A stretch of DNA of 64,000 bases from Halomonas alkalicola (GCF_030704205.1 NZ_CP131913.1:2046001-2110000); one strand, 5' to 3'. Positions 28,985-40,721 are shown, numbered from the stretch's first letter. The notes: generated by a model from the letters alone, not told the origin. Numbers and translations: made by a program.

Positions 28985-29004
28985 ACCGGGCGCGCCCTGA
29001 ACCC

Positions 29005-29065
29005 TCGTCGTGACGAGACGACGAGCTGACCAGCGGGGCCGGGCGGTAACACCTCCCGGCCCCGC
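29005..29065 (+). other. Two hairpins between binding-protein and permease genes (attenuator-like)
   Basis: The first stem is CTCGTCGT/ACGACGAG (29005-29026). The second is GCGGGGCCGGG/CCCGGCCCCGC, an 11-bp stem (29033-29065), closely followed by CTCGTTTT. They probably stabilise the upstream message and partly terminate transcription. Confidence 0.65.
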
Positions 29066-29095
29066 CTCGTTTTCAGCCATCCCGGAGAAACGCCC

Positions 29096-29767
29096 GTGGA
29101 CGTGACCTTTCAATTCGACTGGGCGGCGGCGTTCCGCTCCATCCCGCACCTGCTGCCCGGCATTCCCTGGACCCTGCTGATCTCCTTCGGCGGACTGGCC
29201 ATCGGCTTCGTGATCGGCATCGTCTTCGGCCTGATGCGGATCAGCCCGTCGCGCCTGATGCGCTGGCCGGCGATCCTCTATATCGAGGTATTCCGCGGCA
29301 CGCCGATCCTGGTCCAGGTGCTGTTCATCTTCTACGGCCTGCCCCAGCTGCTGGGCAGCCCCATCAACGCCCTGACCGCCGGCATCGCCGCCATCGCGGT
29401 CAACTCCGGCGCCTACATCTCGGAGGTGGTGCGCGGCGGGGTCCAGTCCATCGAGCGCGGCCAGCGCGAGGCCTCGCTGTCGCTGGGGCTCTCCCGTACC
29501 CAGGCCTTCCGCTACGTGATCTGGCCCCAGGCCTTCCGCCGCATGATCCCGCCCCTGGGCAACCAGGGCATCATCAGCATCAAGGACACCTCGCTGTTCT
29601 CGGTGATCGGCGTGGGCGAGCTGGTCCGCCAGGGGCAGATCTACATCGCCACGACCTTCACCGCCCTGGAGGTCTACTTCATGGTGGCCCTGATGTATCT
29701 GGCCATCACCTGGAGCCTGTCGCTGCTGCTGCGCCAGCTGGAAAAGCGCGGCCTGGTCGGACAATAG
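29096..29767 (+). CDS. Glutamine-type ABC transporter permease (GlnP-like)
   Basis: 223 aa inner-membrane permease of the HEQ amino-acid family. It has about five hydrophobic segments and an EAA loop [20 protein letters not shown] that docks on the ATPase. [19 protein letters not shown] is a family signature. A GTG start at 29096 with GGAGA upstream. It lies between its binding protein and ATPase genes, in the usual SBP-permease-ATPase order. Confidence 0.93.
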   Translation: MDVTFQFDWAAAFRSIPHLLPGIPWTLLISFGGLAIGFVIGIVFGLMRISPSRLMRWPAILYIEVFRGTPILVQVLFIFYGLPQLLGSPINALTAGIAAIAVNSGAYISEVVRGGVQSIERGQREASLSLGLSRTQAFRYVIWPQAFRRMIPPLGNQGIISIKDTSLFSVIGVGELVRQGQIYIATTFTALEVYFMVALMYLAITWSLSLLLRQLEKRGLVGQ

Positions 29768-29780
29768 AGGGAGCCCACCC

Positions 29781-30548
29781 ATGACACAGAACGACAAGGC
29801 GACCGCTCCCATCGTGCGCATGGAGAAGGTCAACAAGCACTTCGGCGACCTTCACGTGCTCAAGGGGATCGACCTCGAGGTGACCCCGGGGGAGGTCGTC
29901 GTGATCATCGGCGCCAGCGGCTCGGGGAAATCCACGCTGATCCGCTGCATCAACGGCCTGGAGGAGTTCCAGGCGGGCCACATCGAGGTGGACGGCAACG
30001 AGCTGACTCCCCACGGCAAGAGCGGCCGTGCGCTGCAGCGGATCCGCACCGAGGTCGGCATGGTGTTCCAGCAGTTCAACCTCTTTCCCCACCTCAGCGT
30101 GCTGGACAACGTCATCCTCGCCCCCATGAAGGTGCGCGGCTGGAGCCGCGCCGACGCCGTGGAGACCGCCGAGCGGCTGCTGGCCCGGGTCGGCATCAGC
30201 GACCAGGCCGCCAAGCACCCCACCCAGCTCTCCGGCGGCCAGCAGCAGCGCGTGGCCCTGGCCCGCGCCCTGGCCATGGAGCCGCGCCTGATGCTCTTCG
30301 ACGAGCCCACCTCGGCGCTGGACCCGGAGATGATCGGCGAGGTCCTCGATGCCATGCGCGAGCTGGCACGCGAAGGCATGACCATGATCATCGTCACCCA
30401 CGAGATGGGCTTCGCCCGGGAGGTCGCCGACCGGGTGATCTACATCCACAAGGGTGAGATCGCCGAGCAGGCACCGCCGGAGCAGATTTTCGATCGCCCC
30501 GCCGACGAGCGCACCCGGAGCTTCCTGGCCCGGGTCCTCAAGCACTGA
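29781..30548 (+). CDS. Glutamine-type ABC transporter ATPase (GlnQ-like)
   Basis: 255 aa ABC ATPase that powers the upstream permease. Walker A is GASGSGKST (near residue 48), the Q-loop is [10 protein letters not shown], the signature is [16 protein letters not shown], and Walker B is [14 protein letters not shown]. The H-loop follows as [17 protein letters not shown]. It is separated from the permease gene by 13 bases. A strong terminator ends the unit at 30571. Confidence 0.95.
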   Translation: MTQNDKATAPIVRMEKVNKHFGDLHVLKGIDLEVTPGEVVVIIGASGSGKSTLIRCINGLEEFQAGHIEVDGNELTPHGKSGRALQRIRTEVGMVFQQFNLFPHLSVLDNVILAPMKVRGWSRADAVETAERLLARVGISDQAAKHPTQLSGGQQQRVALARALAMEPRLMLFDEPTSALDPEMIGEVLDAMRELAREGMTMIIVTHEMGFAREVADRVIYIHKGEIAEQAPPEQIFDRPADERTRSFLARVLKH

Positions 30549-30570
30549 CATCGCCCCCTCGGAGCGACCG

Positions 30571-30607
30571 AAAAGCCCCTGTCGGCATCGGCAGGGGCTT
30601 TTTTTCG
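30571..30607 (+). terminator. Rho-independent terminator of the amino-acid ABC operon
   Basis: AAAAGCCCCTG pairs with CAGGGGCTTTT, extended by two further pairs, and is followed by a long T-tract. Confidence 0.92.
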
Positions 30608-31079
30608 CCTGTGGATAGAATTTTCTACGGCGAGGCCGATCTGCGCTGCAGGGCCCATGCCAGAGGGGGTCGTGGATAAGAAGGCCGGTTGTTCACAGCC
30701 GCGGGCACAAGACAGGTACCCGGCGGTGGACAAGCCGTGCAGGAGTCCCGCTGTGGGCAAGTCGCCATTCCATCCACAGGCTCAGGACGGCATGTGCGCA
30801 GGCAGTCACCCTCTTGTCCCGCCTTTGGTCAACAATACAGAGCATTGATATCAAAAGGGTATTGTGGGTTATCCACTGTTTTTGTCCACACCAGTAGTTA
30901 CTACCACAGCAGAACTTCTCTCTTTATATATTGATATTTAATGTTAGGGAGAGGGAAGCCACAGGGAAGGGCGAAGGCGGTGTGGAAAACCCTGACGATT
31001 ACCCACAGGGGGTTTATACTGCCGGGCTGATTTCATCCCCCGACCGGAAGACGGCGCCGCGGCGCCAACGAGGTGCACC
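30608..31079. other. Origin-like spacer upstream of mnmG with clustered near-consensus DnaA boxes
   Basis: About 470 bases without a gene. Single-mismatch DnaA boxes lie at 30610 (minus, CTATCCACA), 30671 (minus, TTATCCACG), 30869 (TTATCCACT), 30882 (TTGTCCACA), 30981 (minus, TTTTCCACA) and 30999 (TTACCCACA), with weaker ones at 30689, 30752 and 30770. An AT-rich tract at 30921-30946 follows the central pair. The place, immediately upstream of mnmG (gidA), is that of the enterobacterial oriC. It may be the true origin, a relic, or a DnaA-titrating promoter region. Confidence 0.6.
30992..31020 (+). promoter_or_regulatory. Putative mnmG promoter with a DnaA box in its spacer
   Basis: CTGACG (30992-30997) and TATACT (31015-31020) are 17 bases apart. 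The box TTACCCACA (30999-31007) lies between them, so DnaA could control mnmG transcription. Confidence 0.55.
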
Positions 31080-32984
31080 TTGGATTACCCCGACCGCTTT
31101 GACGTCATCGTCATCGGCGGAGGCCATGCCGGAACCGAAGCCGCCCTGGCCTCCGCCCGCATGGGCTGTCAGACCCTGCTGCTGACCCACAACATCGAGA
31201 CCCTCGGGCAGATGTCCTGCAATCCCGCCATCGGCGGGATCGGCAAGAGCCATCTGGTCAAGGAGATCGATGCGCTGGGTGGCGCCATGGCCATGGCCAC
31301 CGATCTCGGCGGTATCCAGTTCCGCGTGCTCAACGCCCGCAAGGGTCCCGCGGTACGGGCCACCCGGGCCCAGGCGGATCGGGTGCGCTACAAGGCGGCG
31401 ATCCGCGGCATGCTGGAGAACCAGCCCAATCTGACGCTCTTCCAGCAGGCCGCCGGCGACCTGATCGTCGAGGGCGACACCGTCCGCGGCGTGGTCACCG
31501 AGACCGGGATCCGCTTCCTCGGCGAGACCGTGGTGCTGTGTACCGGCACCTTCCTCGGCGGGGTGATCCATATCGGCCTCGAGCAGAGCCGCGGCGGCCG
31601 CGCCGGCGACCCGCCCTCCAATCGTCTCGCCGAGCGCCTGCGCGCCCTGCCGTTCCGGGTCGACCGCCTCAAGACCGGCACCCCGCCCAGGCTGGATGCA
31701 CGCAGCCTCGACTTCTCGGTACTCGAAGAGCAGCCCGGTGACACCCCCACCCCGGTGATGTCCTTCCTGGGCAGTCGGGCCCAGCACCCGCGCCAGGTGA
31801 GCTGCCATATCGCCCACACCAATGCGCGCACCCACGAGATCATCTTCGCCAACCTCGACCGCTCGCCGATGTACTCCGGCGTCATCGAGGGCGTCGGGCC
31901 GCGCTACTGCCCCTCCATCGAGGACAAGGTGCACCGCTTCGCCGACAAGGCGAGCCACCAGGTCTTTATCGAGCCGGAGGGGCTGGATACCCACGAGCTC
32001 TACCCCAACGGCATCTCCACCTCGCTGCCCTTCGACGTGCAGCTCGAGGTGGTGCGCTCGATCAGGGGGCTGGAAAACGCCCATATCACGCGGCCCGGCT
32101 ACGCCATCGAATACGATTTCTTCGACCCGCGGGACCTGAAGCACTCGCTGGAGACGAAATTCATCCACAACCTGTTCTTCGCCGGGCAGATCAACGGCAC
32201 CACCGGCTACGAGGAGGCCGGCGCCCAGGGGCTGCTGGCGGGGCTCAACGCCGCCCGGCGGGCCAAGGGGCTGGCGGCCTGGTGGCCGCGCCGCGACGAG
32301 GCCTACCTCGGGGTGCTGGTGGACGACCTGATCACCCTGGGGACGAAGGAGCCCTACCGCATGTTCACCTCCCGGGCCGAGTACCGGCTGCTGCTGCGGG
32401 AGGACAACGCCGACCTGCGCCTGACCGAGGCGGGCCGCGAGCTGGGGCTGGTGGACGAGACCCGCTGGGCCGCCTTCAGCGCCAAGCGCGAGGCGATCGA
32501 CGCCGAGAGCGCCAGGCTCCGTGCCAGCTGGGTGCAGCCCGGCACGGCGGCCGCCGAGGCCGTGGCCGAGAAGACCGGCAAGGCGCTCTCCCGGGAATAC
32601 AGCCTGATGGACCTGCTCAAGCGTCCGGAGCTCGGCTATGACGATGTCGCCGCTCTGCCCGGTCTGCCGGGCGAGCCGGTGGCCGATGAAAGCGTCGCCG
32701 AGCAGGTGCAGATCCAGGCCAAGTACCAGGGCTATATCGACCGTCAGCAGGAGGAGATCGACCGGCTCAAGCGCCACGAGGCCACCCCCCTGCCGCTGGA
32801 TCTCGATTACGCGCGGGTCGAGGGGCTCTCCCACGAGATTCGCCAGAAGCTCGCCGAGGCGAAGCCGGCGACCCTGGCCCAGGCCTCGCGCATCTCCGGG
32901 GTCACCCCGGCGGCGGTCTCGATCCTGCTGATCCATCTCAAGAAGCGGCGCCTGCTCGATGACCACAGGGCGGCCAGCGCATGA
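31080..32984 (+). CDS. mnmG: tRNA uridine-5-carboxymethylaminomethyl(34) synthesis enzyme MnmG
   Basis: 634 aa FAD-dependent partner of MnmE in wobble-uridine modification. The N-terminal FAD motif is [20 protein letters not shown], followed by [20 protein letters not shown]. Central family motifs are [11 protein letters not shown] and the tRNA-contact [19 protein letters not shown]. The C-terminal helical domain ends the protein. The best start is a TTG at 31080 with AGGTG upstream; no ATG is available close by. It overlaps rsmG by four bases, so mnmG-rsmG-parA-parB form one unit. Confidence 0.95.
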   Translation: MDYPDRFDVIVIGGGHAGTEAALASARMGCQTLLLTHNIETLGQMSCNPAIGGIGKSHLVKEIDALGGAMAMATDLGGIQFRVLNARKGPAVRATRAQADRVRYKAAIRGMLENQPNLTLFQQAAGDLIVEGDTVRGVVTETGIRFLGETVVLCTGTFLGGVIHIGLEQSRGGRAGDPPSNRLAERLRALPFRVDRLKTGTPPRLDARSLDFSVLEEQPGDTPTPVMSFLGSRAQHPRQVSCHIAHTNARTHEIIFANLDRSPMYSGVIEGVGPRYCPSIEDKVHRFADKASHQVFIEPEGLDTHELYPNGISTSLPFDVQLEVVRSIRGLENAHITRPGYAIEYDFFDPRDLKHSLETKFIHNLFFAGQINGTTGYEEAGAQGLLAGLNAARRAKGLAAWWPRRDEAYLGVLVDDLITLGTKEPYRMFTSRAEYRLLLREDNADLRLTEAGRELGLVDETRWAAFSAKREAIDAESARLRASWVQPGTAAAEAVAEKTGKALSREYSLMDLLKRPELGYDDVAALPGLPGEPVADESVAEQVQIQAKYQGYIDRQQEEIDRLKRHEATPLPLDLDYARVEGLSHEIRQKLAEAKPATLAQASRISGVTPAAVSILLIHLKKRRLLDDHRAASA

Positions 32985-33631
32985 CCCAAGCGGATACGCG
33001 GGTCGAAGCGCGTCTCGACCAGGGGCTCGAACGGCTGGGGATCGCCGTGGACGCCGAGCAGCGTCGGCGCCTGCTGGCGCTGGTCGGCCTGTTGCACAAG
33101 TGGAACCGCGCCTATAACCTCACCGCGGTACGTTCGCCCGATGAGATGGTCGCTCGCCACCTGCTGGACAGCGCCGCCGTGCTGCCCTTCGTGACCGGGC
33201 CGACCCTGCTCGATGTGGGGGCCGGACCCGGCTTTCCCGGCCTGGTGCTGGCGATCCTCAGGCCCGAGCTCGCGGTGAGCCTGCTCGACAGCAACGGCAA
33301 GAAGGTGCGCTTCCAGCGCCAGGCGGTGATGGAGCTTGACCTGACCAACGTCACCCCGGTGCAGGCCCGGGTCGAGGCCTTCGAGGGGCGCTTCGACCAG
33401 GTGATCTCCCGGGCCTTCGCCAGCCTCGGCGACTTCGTCGCCCTGACGCTGCCGCTGGTGGCCCCCGGCGGCCACTGGCTGGCCATGAAGGGCCCGGCGG
33501 TGGATGACGAACTGGCCGGCGTGCCGGAGGGCGTGGTGCCGGTCGCCCGGCACGCCCTGGAGGTGCCCTTCGAGGTCGGCAGCCGGCTGCTGGTGGTCCT
33601 CGAGCACCAGGCCGATGGCTCGCGCCCATGA
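32981..33631 (+). CDS. rsmG: 16S rRNA (guanine(527)-N(7))-methyltransferase RsmG
   Basis: 216 aa SAM-dependent methyltransferase. The N-terminal segment [20 protein letters not shown] and the SAM motif [17 protein letters not shown] (near residue 73) followed by [11 protein letters not shown] are diagnostic. It methylates G527 in the 530 loop of 16S rRNA. Its ATG overlaps the mnmG stop (ATGA), and parA begins 31 bases after its end. The normal mnmG-rsmG-parA-parB order is kept. Confidence 0.96.
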   Translation: MTQADTRVEARLDQGLERLGIAVDAEQRRRLLALVGLLHKWNRAYNLTAVRSPDEMVARHLLDSAAVLPFVTGPTLLDVGAGPGFPGLVLAILRPELAVSLLDSNGKKVRFQRQAVMELDLTNVTPVQARVEAFEGRFDQVISRAFASLGDFVALTLPLVAPGGHWLAMKGPAVDDELAGVPEGVVPVARHALEVPFEVGSRLLVVLEHQADGSRP

Positions 33632-33662
33632 CAACCCGCGTTTCCCAGCAAGGGAGTTGCCC

Positions 33663-34433
33663 GTGACCAAGATCATCGCCTTGACCAACCAGAAGGGTGG
33701 CGTCGGCAAGACCACCACCGCGGTCAACCTCGCCGCCAGCCTGGCGGCGCTGGATCGCCGCGTGCTGCTGGTGGACCTCGACCCCCAGGGGCATGCCACC
33801 ATGGGCAGCGGGGTGGACAAGCATGAGCTGGACGGCAGCGTGCTGGACGTGCTGCTGGGCGACCGCGGTGCCATCGAGGTGATCCTCGACTGTCCCGAGG
33901 CGGGCTATGCGCTGCTGCCGGGCAACGGCGACCTCACCGCCGCCGAGGTGGCGCTGCTCGACCGCGAGGCCGGACGCGAGCGCTGCCTGGAGCGGGCGCT
34001 GGCCGATGTGGCCGGCGAATACGACGTGGTGCTGATCGACTGCCCGCCGTCGCTCAACATGCTCACCGTCAACGGCCTCACCGCGGCCCACGGGGTGCTG
34101 ATCCCGCTGCAGTGCGAGTTCTACGCCCTGGAGGGGCTCTCGGCGCTCCTCGATACCGTCGAGCAGATCAAGGACAGCGTGAATCCCGGGCTCGAGGTCT
34201 ACGGCATCCTGCGCACCATGTTCGATGCCCGCAACAGCCTGACTCGCGACGTCACCAAGCAGCTGCGCGACTACTTCGGCGATACCCTGCTCAAGGCCAC
34301 CATTCCGCGCAACGTGCGGGTGGCCGAGGCGCCCAGCCACGGCCTGCCGGTGACCAAGTATGCCCGCTTCTCGCGGGGCAGCCAGGCCCACCGGGTGCTG
34401 GCCAAGGAACTGATTCGCCGGCTGTCGCTGTGA
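33663..34433 (+). CDS. parA: Chromosome partitioning ATPase ParA (Soj)
   Basis: 256 aa deviant-Walker ATPase. It begins TKIIALTNQKGGVGKTTTAV, with the signature Lys and P-loop. The continuation is LLVDLDPQGHATMGSG and, further on, LIDCPPSLNMLTVNGL. It moves origin-proximal ParB-parS complexes along the nucleoid. A GTG start at 33663 with GGGAG upstream gives the canonical N-terminus. parB follows after 48 bases. Its five parS targets lie about 25-29 kb to the left. Confidence 0.96.
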   Translation: MTKIIALTNQKGGVGKTTTAVNLAASLAALDRRVLLVDLDPQGHATMGSGVDKHELDGSVLDVLLGDRGAIEVILDCPEAGYALLPGNGDLTAAEVALLDREAGRERCLERALADVAGEYDVVLIDCPPSLNMLTVNGLTAAHGVLIPLQCEFYALEGLSALLDTVEQIKDSVNPGLEVYGILRTMFDARNSLTRDVTKQLRDYFGDTLLKATIPRNVRVAEAPSHGLPVTKYARFSRGSQAHRVLAKELIRRLSL

Positions 34434-34481
34434 TGACATCCGGCGTCTGCATGCCGCAAACGCTGTGATGAGGGAGTGTCG

Positions 34482-35396
34482 ATGACGCGTAAACGCGCCC
34501 TGGGACGTGGACTGGATGCGCTGATTGGGGCCGGCGCCCGTCGCCGTGAGAGCCTCGACCTGCCCGAGATGGAGGGCGAGGGGGTCGACGAGGCCCCGGT
34601 CGCGCAGGCGCCGGATGCGGGGGAGCGCCTCGAGCGCCTGCCGCTGAACCAGCTGACCCGCGGGAAGTACCAGCCGCGCCGCGATATCCAGCCTGAAGCC
34701 CTGGAAGAGCTGGCCGACTCGATTCGCGCCCAAGGTGTGATGCAGCCCATCGTGGTGCGCCCCGTCGGCGAGGAGCGCTACGAGATCATCGCCGGCGAGC
34801 GGCGCTGGCGCGCCGCCCAGCTGGCCGAGCTGGACGTGATCCCCGCGGTGATCCGCGAGGTGAGCGACGAGGTCGCCCTGGCCCTGGCCCTGATCGAGAA
34901 TATCCAGCGCGAGAACCTCAACCCGGTGGAAGAGGCGCTGGCGCTGAAGCGGCTGCTGGAGGAGTTCGAGCTAACCCAGCAGCAGGTCGCCGACGCCGTG
35001 GGCAAGTCCCGGGCCCAGGTGGCCAACCTGCTGCGCCTGCTGGCGCTCGACCCCGAGGTGCAGACCCTGCTGGAGCGCGGCGACCTCGACATGGGCCACG
35101 CCCGGGCCCTGCTGGGGCTCTCCGGCGCCAAGCAGCGCAAGGCGGCCCACGAGGTGGTCCACAAGGACCTCACCGTGCGCGATACCGAGGCGCTGGTGAA
35201 ACGACTCGTCGCCGGCGACCCAAAGCGAACCGAGAAGCCTGTGGCGAGCCCCGATGTGGCGCGTCTGGAGACGCGTCTGGGCGAACTGCTGGGTGCCCCG
35301 GTGCAGATCCAGCACGGCCGCGGTGGCAAGGGGCGGCTGACCATTCGCTACTCGAGTCTCGACGAGCTAGACGGCATTCTCGAGCACATCCGCTAG
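34482..35396 (+). CDS. parB: Chromosome partitioning protein ParB (Spo0J)
   Basis: 304 aa CTPase clamp. The N-terminal ParA-interacting tail is RKRALGRGLDALIGAGARR. The CTP-binding domain has QPRRDIQPEALEELADSI and the GERRWRAAQ box. A central helix-turn-helix region (TQQQVADAVGKSRAQVANLL) reads parS. The C-terminal dimerisation domain ends LDELDGILEHIR. The ATG at 34482 has GGGAG at a proper distance; a GTG two codons earlier is less likely. Last gene of the mnmG-parB unit. Confidence 0.96.
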   Translation: MTRKRALGRGLDALIGAGARRRESLDLPEMEGEGVDEAPVAQAPDAGERLERLPLNQLTRGKYQPRRDIQPEALEELADSIRAQGVMQPIVVRPVGEERYEIIAGERRWRAAQLAELDVIPAVIREVSDEVALALALIENIQRENLNPVEEALALKRLLEEFELTQQQVADAVGKSRAQVANLLRLLALDPEVQTLLERGDLDMGHARALLGLSGAKQRKAAHEVVHKDLTVRDTEALVKRLVAGDPKRTEKPVASPDVARLETRLGELLGAPVQIQHGRGGKGRLTIRYSSLDELDGILEHIR

Positions 35397-35484
35397 GCAA
35401 AACGGCAGGGGGGTGTCTGTTGACAATCCCTGCACCTTTGGTCGCAAGGGAGGACCGAAGCCGGGAATTTCCCAGGCCGTTCTG

Positions 35485-35513
35485 TTGAAGCTCCGATAGC
35501 CCTTCCCTATAAT
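35485..35513 (+). promoter_or_regulatory. Sigma-70 promoter of the atp operon
   Basis: TTGAAG (35485-35490) and a perfect TATAAT (35508-35513) are separated by 17 bases, 81 bases before atpI. A TTGACA at 35420 has no matching -10. Confidence 0.85.
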
Positions 35514-35593
35514 CCGCCGGTGTTTGCCTGAACCTAGGCAGGATAGCAGCGGCAAAGTCGTCCCGCGGATTGCGCGGCCAGGATGTCGACACG

Positions 35594-36819
<1,226 letters not shown>

Positions 36820-36886
36820 GACCCGAGCAACGCTTCACCAAACCAACCCCTAAACCCTTGTAATTCAATCTACCAGGAGTACTACC

Positions 36887-37114
36887 ATGGAAATCGTCTA
36901 CATTGCCGCCGCCCTGATCATCAGCGTTAGCGCCCTGACCACCGGCTTCGGTTTCGCCATGCTGGGTGGCAAGCTGCTCGACAACACCGCGCGTCAGCCG
37001 GAAATGAGCGACCAGCTGCAGACCCGTACCTTCATCATGGCCGGCCTGCTCGACGCCGTGCCGATGATCGGCGTTGGTATTGCGATGTACCTGATCTTCG
37101 TCGTTGCCGGTTAA
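36887..37114 (+). CDS. atpE: ATP synthase F0 subunit c
   Basis: 75 aa hairpin proteolipid with two membrane helices joined by the polar loop ARQPEM. The ion-binding acidic residue is Asp56 in GLLDAVPMIGVGIAMY, which points to proton rather than sodium coupling, since the extra Gln/Thr sodium ligands are not apparent. GGAG precedes the ATG. High expression is expected, helped by the strong ribosome-binding site. Confidence 0.97.
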   Translation: MEIVYIAAALIISVSALTTGFGFAMLGGKLLDNTARQPEMSDQLQTRTFIMAGLLDAVPMIGVGIAMYLIFVVAG

Positions 37115-37190
37115 TGGCCCAACCGAGCGCCTCTAGGGCGCTCGGTTCGCTTCTACCCGGTCGCCACGAACCAGTCAGAGGTACTTACCC

Positions 37191-37661
37191 GTGAATATCA
37201 ACATGACGCTTATCGGGCAGACGATCGCCTTTGCGATCTTTGTCTGGTTCTGCATCAAGTACGTGTGGCCGCCGATCAGCTCTGCGCTTCACGAGCGCCA
37301 GAAGAAGATCGCCGACGGCCTCGACGCGGCCAGCCGTGCGTCACGTGACCTCGAGCTCGCTCAAGAACAGGCGTCTCAGACCCTGCGCGAAGCCAAGGAG
37401 CAGTCCTCACAGATCCTCGAGCAGGCCAACAAGCGTGCCTCGCAGATCGTCGAGGAAGCTCGCGAGCAGGCTCGCTCAGAGGGCGAGCGCCTGGTGGCCA
37501 GCGCCCGCGCCGAGATCGATCAGGAGATCAATCGCGCCAAGGAAGAGCTTCGCGCTCAGGTGTCGCGCCTCGCGATCGTGGGTGCCGAGCGTGTTCTGGA
37601 AGCCTCCATCGACGAAAAGGCACACCGCAAGCTGGTCGACAAGCTTGCTGCCGAACTGTGA
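37191..37661 (+). CDS. atpF: ATP synthase F0 subunit b
   Basis: 156 aa peripheral stalk subunit. An N-terminal membrane helix ([20 protein letters not shown]) is followed by a long charged coiled coil rich in Ala, Glu, Arg and Lys. The GTG start at 37191 gives [13 protein letters not shown], matching the family; an ATG four codons on is the alternative. It links F0 to the alpha/delta head. atpH follows after 11 bases. Confidence 0.96.
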   Translation: MNINMTLIGQTIAFAIFVWFCIKYVWPPISSALHERQKKIADGLDAASRASRDLELAQEQASQTLREAKEQSSQILEQANKRASQIVEEAREQARSEGERLVASARAEIDQEINRAKEELRAQVSRLAIVGAERVLEASIDEKAHRKLVDKLAAEL

Positions 37662-37672
37662 GGAGGTGATCC

Positions 37673-38209
37673 ATGGCGGAAACATCTACCGTCGCACGGC
37701 CCTACGCCAAGGCGGCGTTCGAGTATGCGCGTGATCACAAGGCGCTGGATGCCTGGTCCGAGATGCTGGGCACCCTGGGCCAGGTCATGGCCAACCGGGA
37801 CGTCCAGGCACTCGTTGCCAGTCCGAAGCTCACCCACGAGCGCAAGGTGGCGCTGCTGGTCGATGTGGCCGACATCAAGGTGGACGACGCGGCGCGTCGT
37901 TTCCTCGATGAGCTGGCCGACCAGCGTCGCCTGCCGGCGCTGGCCGCCATCGCCGGGCAGTTCGAGCGGCTGCGTGCCGACCACGAGCAGCGCGTCGACG
38001 TGACCGTGGTGTCGGCCTTCGAACTCGACGCCAAGCAGCAGCAGAAGCTCGCCGGTGCGCTCAAGAAGCGCCTGAATCGCGAAATCTCCATTACCACTCA
38101 GGTGGATCCCAGGCTTCTCGGTGGCGTGATCCTGCGCGCCGGCGACACCGTCATCGACGGGTCGGTGCGCGGTCGATTGAACCGCCTCGCCGAAGCCCTT
38201 ACCGCCTGA
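37673..38209 (+). CDS. atpH: ATP synthase F1 subunit delta
   Basis: 178 aa, usual length. It starts [20 protein letters not shown] and has the C-terminal family segment [20 protein letters not shown]. It connects the peripheral stalk b dimer to the alpha subunits at the top of F1. AGGAGG lies before the ATG. It lies between atpF and atpA as expected. Confidence 0.96.
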   Translation: MAETSTVARPYAKAAFEYARDHKALDAWSEMLGTLGQVMANRDVQALVASPKLTHERKVALLVDVADIKVDDAARRFLDELADQRRLPALAAIAGQFERLRADHEQRVDVTVVSAFELDAKQQQKLAGALKKRLNREISITTQVDPRLLGGVILRAGDTVIDGSVRGRLNRLAEALTA

Positions 38210-38225
38210 GTCTGAGGGACATGGC

Positions 38226-39770
38226 ATGCAGCAACTGAATCCTTCCGAGATCAGCGACATCATCAAGCAGCGTATCGAAAAGCTTGACGTCGCATCCGAA
38301 GCCCGTAATCAGGGCACCATCGTCAGCGTCTCCGACGGCATCGTGAAGATCCACGGGCTCGAGGATGCGATGTTCGGTGAGATGATCGAATTCCCCGGCA
38401 GCATCTTCGGCATGGTGCTCAACCTCGAGCGCGACTCCGTGGGCGCCGTGGTGCTGGGCGACTACCTGCAGCTGGAAGAGGGCATGACCGCCAGCTGTAC
38501 CGGCCGCATCCTCGAGGTGCCGGTGGGCCCCGAGCTGAAGGGTCGCGTGGTGGATGCCCTGGGCAACCCCATCGATGGCAAGGGCGACATCGACGCCAAG
38601 CTTACCGACGCGGTGGAAAAGGTCGCCCCGGGCGTCATCACCCGTCAGTCGGTGGACCAGCCGATCCAGACCGGCTTCAAGTCCATCGACGCCATGGTGC
38701 CGATCGGTCGCGGCCAGCGTGAGCTGATCATCGGCGACCGCCAGATCGGCAAGTCGGCCATCGCCGTCGATGCGATCATCAACCAGAAGGGCAAAGGCGT
38801 CACCTGTATCTACGTCGCCATTGGCCAGAAGCAGTCCACCATCGCCAACGTGGTGCGCAAGCTCGAAGAGCACGGTGCCATGGAGCACACCATCGTGGTC
38901 GCCGCCGGCGCAGCCGACCCGGCCCCGATGCAGTTCCTGGCGCCCTATGCCGGCTGCACCATGGGCGAGTACTTCCGCGACCGCGGCGAAGACGCCCTGA
39001 TCGTCTACGACGACCTCACCAAGCAGGCCTGGGCCTACCGTCAGGTCTCCCTGCTGCTGCGTCGTCCGCCGGGCCGTGAAGCCTACCCGGGTGATGTCTT
39101 CTACCTCCACTCTCGCCTGCTGGAGCGCGCCGCGCGCGTCAACCCCGAGTACGTCGAGAAGTTCACCAACGGTGAAGTGAAGGGCAAGACCGGCTCGCTG
39201 ACCGCGCTGCCGATCATCGAGACCCAGGGGGGCGACGTCTCCGCCTTCGTTCCGACCAACGTGATCTCGATCACCGACGGTCAGATCTTCCTGGAGACCG
39301 ACCTGTTCAACTCGGGCATCCGTCCGGCCATCAACGCCGGTCTGTCGGTTTCCCGCGTGGGTGGTTCGGCCCAGACCAAGATCATCAAGAAGCTTGGCGG
39401 CGGTGTGCGTCTGGCGCTCGCCCAGTACCGCGAGCTGGCGGCCTTCTCCCAGTGCGCCTCGGACCTGGACGAGTCCACCCGCAAGCAGCTCGAGCACGGT
39501 CAGCGCGTCACCGAGCTGATGAAGCAGAAGCAGTACTCGCCGCTCTCCGTGGCCGAGATGGGGCTGTCTCTGTACGCGGCCAACGAGGGCCATCTGGATG
39601 ACGTCGACGTCAGCAAGGTACTGGACTTCGAGCGTGCCCTGCACGACTTCATGAAGTCCGAGTACGCCGAGCTGCTCGACAAGATCAACCAGACCGGCGA
39701 CTACAACGACGAGATCCAGCAAGGGCTGAAAGAGGGTCTCGAGAAGTTCAAGGCCACTCAGAGCTGGTAA
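38226..39770 (+). CDS. atpA: ATP synthase F1 subunit alpha
   Basis: 514 aa, normal length. The P-loop is [15 protein letters not shown] (near residue 170), followed by [17 protein letters not shown] and the alpha signature [17 protein letters not shown] with the arginine finger. It forms the non-catalytic nucleotide sites of the alpha3beta3 hexamer. The Walker A is intact (Gly-Lys-Ser). A strong 9-bp hairpin separates it from atpG. Confidence 0.97.
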   Translation: MQQLNPSEISDIIKQRIEKLDVASEARNQGTIVSVSDGIVKIHGLEDAMFGEMIEFPGSIFGMVLNLERDSVGAVVLGDYLQLEEGMTASCTGRILEVPVGPELKGRVVDALGNPIDGKGDIDAKLTDAVEKVAPGVITRQSVDQPIQTGFKSIDAMVPIGRGQRELIIGDRQIGKSAIAVDAIINQKGKGVTCIYVAIGQKQSTIANVVRKLEEHGAMEHTIVVAAGAADPAPMQFLAPYAGCTMGEYFRDRGEDALIVYDDLTKQAWAYRQVSLLLRRPPGREAYPGDVFYLHSRLLERAARVNPEYVEKFTNGEVKGKTGSLTALPIIETQGGDVSAFVPTNVISITDGQIFLETDLFNSGIRPAINAGLSVSRVGGSAQTKIIKKLGGGVRLALAQYRELAAFSQCASDLDESTRKQLEHGQRVTELMKQKQYSPLSVAEMGLSLYAANEGHLDDVDVSKVLDFERALHDFMKSEYAELLDKINQTGDYNDEIQQGLKEGLEKFKATQSW

Positions 39771-39777
39771 GCCTGGA

Positions 39778-39800
39778 GGCCCGCCCGCCGAGGGCGGGCC
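39778..39800 (+). other. Intercistronic hairpin atpA-atpG
   Basis: A perfect 9-bp stem (GGCCCGCCC with GGGCGGGCC) has a 5-base loop, starts 8 bases after the atpA stop, and has no T-tract. It probably tunes mRNA stability or translation within the operon. Confidence 0.7.
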
Positions 39801-39838
39801 CGGGAACTGTCTGAGGGCCACGAACGGAGTAGATCGCT

Positions 39839-40720
39839 ATGGCAGCTGCAAAAGAGATTCGCACCCAGATCGGGAGCATCAAGAACACGCAGAAGATCAC
39901 CAGCGCCATGGAAATGGTCGCTGCGTCGAAGATGCGCAAGGCTCAGGACCTGATGAAGGCCAGCCAGCCCTATGCGCGTCAGATCCGCAACGTCGTTGCC
40001 CATATTGCCGATGCCAACCCCGAGTACAAGCACGACTACATGGTCGAGCGGGACGTCGAGCGCGTGGGCTATATCGTGGTCTCCACTGACCGCGGCCTGT
40101 GCGGCGGCTTGAACGTCAACCTGTTCAAGGCGGTGCTCAAGGACTCGATGGCGTGGCGTGGCGAGGGCGCCGAGCTGGATTTCTGCGCGCTGGGTTCCAA
40201 GGCTGGCGGCTTCTTCAAGAACTACGGGGGCAACCTCGTGGCGGCGAAGAGCGGCCTGGGCGAGTCGCCCGAGGTCGAGGACCTGATCGGTAGCGTCAAG
40301 GTCATGCTGGAAGCCTATGACGAGGGGCGCCTGGATCGCCTGTACGTGGTGTATAACGAGTTCGTCAACACCATGACCCAGAAGCCGGTGGTCCGTCAGC
40401 TTCTGCCCTTGTCTGCGGACATGGGCATGGATGACTCCCACGAACAATCCGGTCCCGTATACACCTGGGACTACCTGTATGAGCCGGATGCCAAGGCGCT
40501 GCTGGATAGCCTGCTGGTTCGTTTCATCGAATCCCAGGTGTACCAGGCGGTGGTCGAGAACGCGGCGTGCGAGCAGGCCGCGCGGATGATCGCCATGAAG
40601 AATGCCACCGACAACGCCGGCGGCCTGATCGACGACCTGGAGATGATCTACAACAAGGCTCGCCAGGCCGCGATCACCCAGGAAATTTCCGAGATCGTCG
40701 GGGGCGCCGCCGCCGTATAG
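39839..40720 (+). CDS. atpG: ATP synthase F1 subunit gamma
   Basis: 293 aa rotor shaft. The N-terminal coiled coil reads [20 protein letters not shown], the middle contains [16 protein letters not shown], and the C-terminal helix has [20 protein letters not shown]. It rotates inside alpha3beta3 and couples proton flow to ATP synthesis. It is flanked by hairpins on both sides. Confidence 0.97.
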   Translation: MAAAKEIRTQIGSIKNTQKITSAMEMVAASKMRKAQDLMKASQPYARQIRNVVAHIADANPEYKHDYMVERDVERVGYIVVSTDRGLCGGLNVNLFKAVLKDSMAWRGEGAELDFCALGSKAGGFFKNYGGNLVAAKSGLGESPEVEDLIGSVKVMLEAYDEGRLDRLYVVYNEFVNTMTQKPVVRQLLPLSADMGMDDSHEQSGPVYTWDYLYEPDAKALLDSLLVRFIESQVYQAVVENAACEQAARMIAMKNATDNAGGLIDDLEMIYNKARQAAITQEISEIVGGAAAV

Positions 40721-40721
40721 C

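Noticed and set aside
31014..32966. A 650-codon minus-strand open frame opposite mnmG
   Set aside because: Same antisense pattern; mnmG is intact and conserved on the plus strand.
38733..38760. Defective Walker A in AtpA (Ile instead of the usual Thr before Gly-Lys)
   Set aside because: That position is variable in the motif, and the essential Gly-Lys-Ser is intact.
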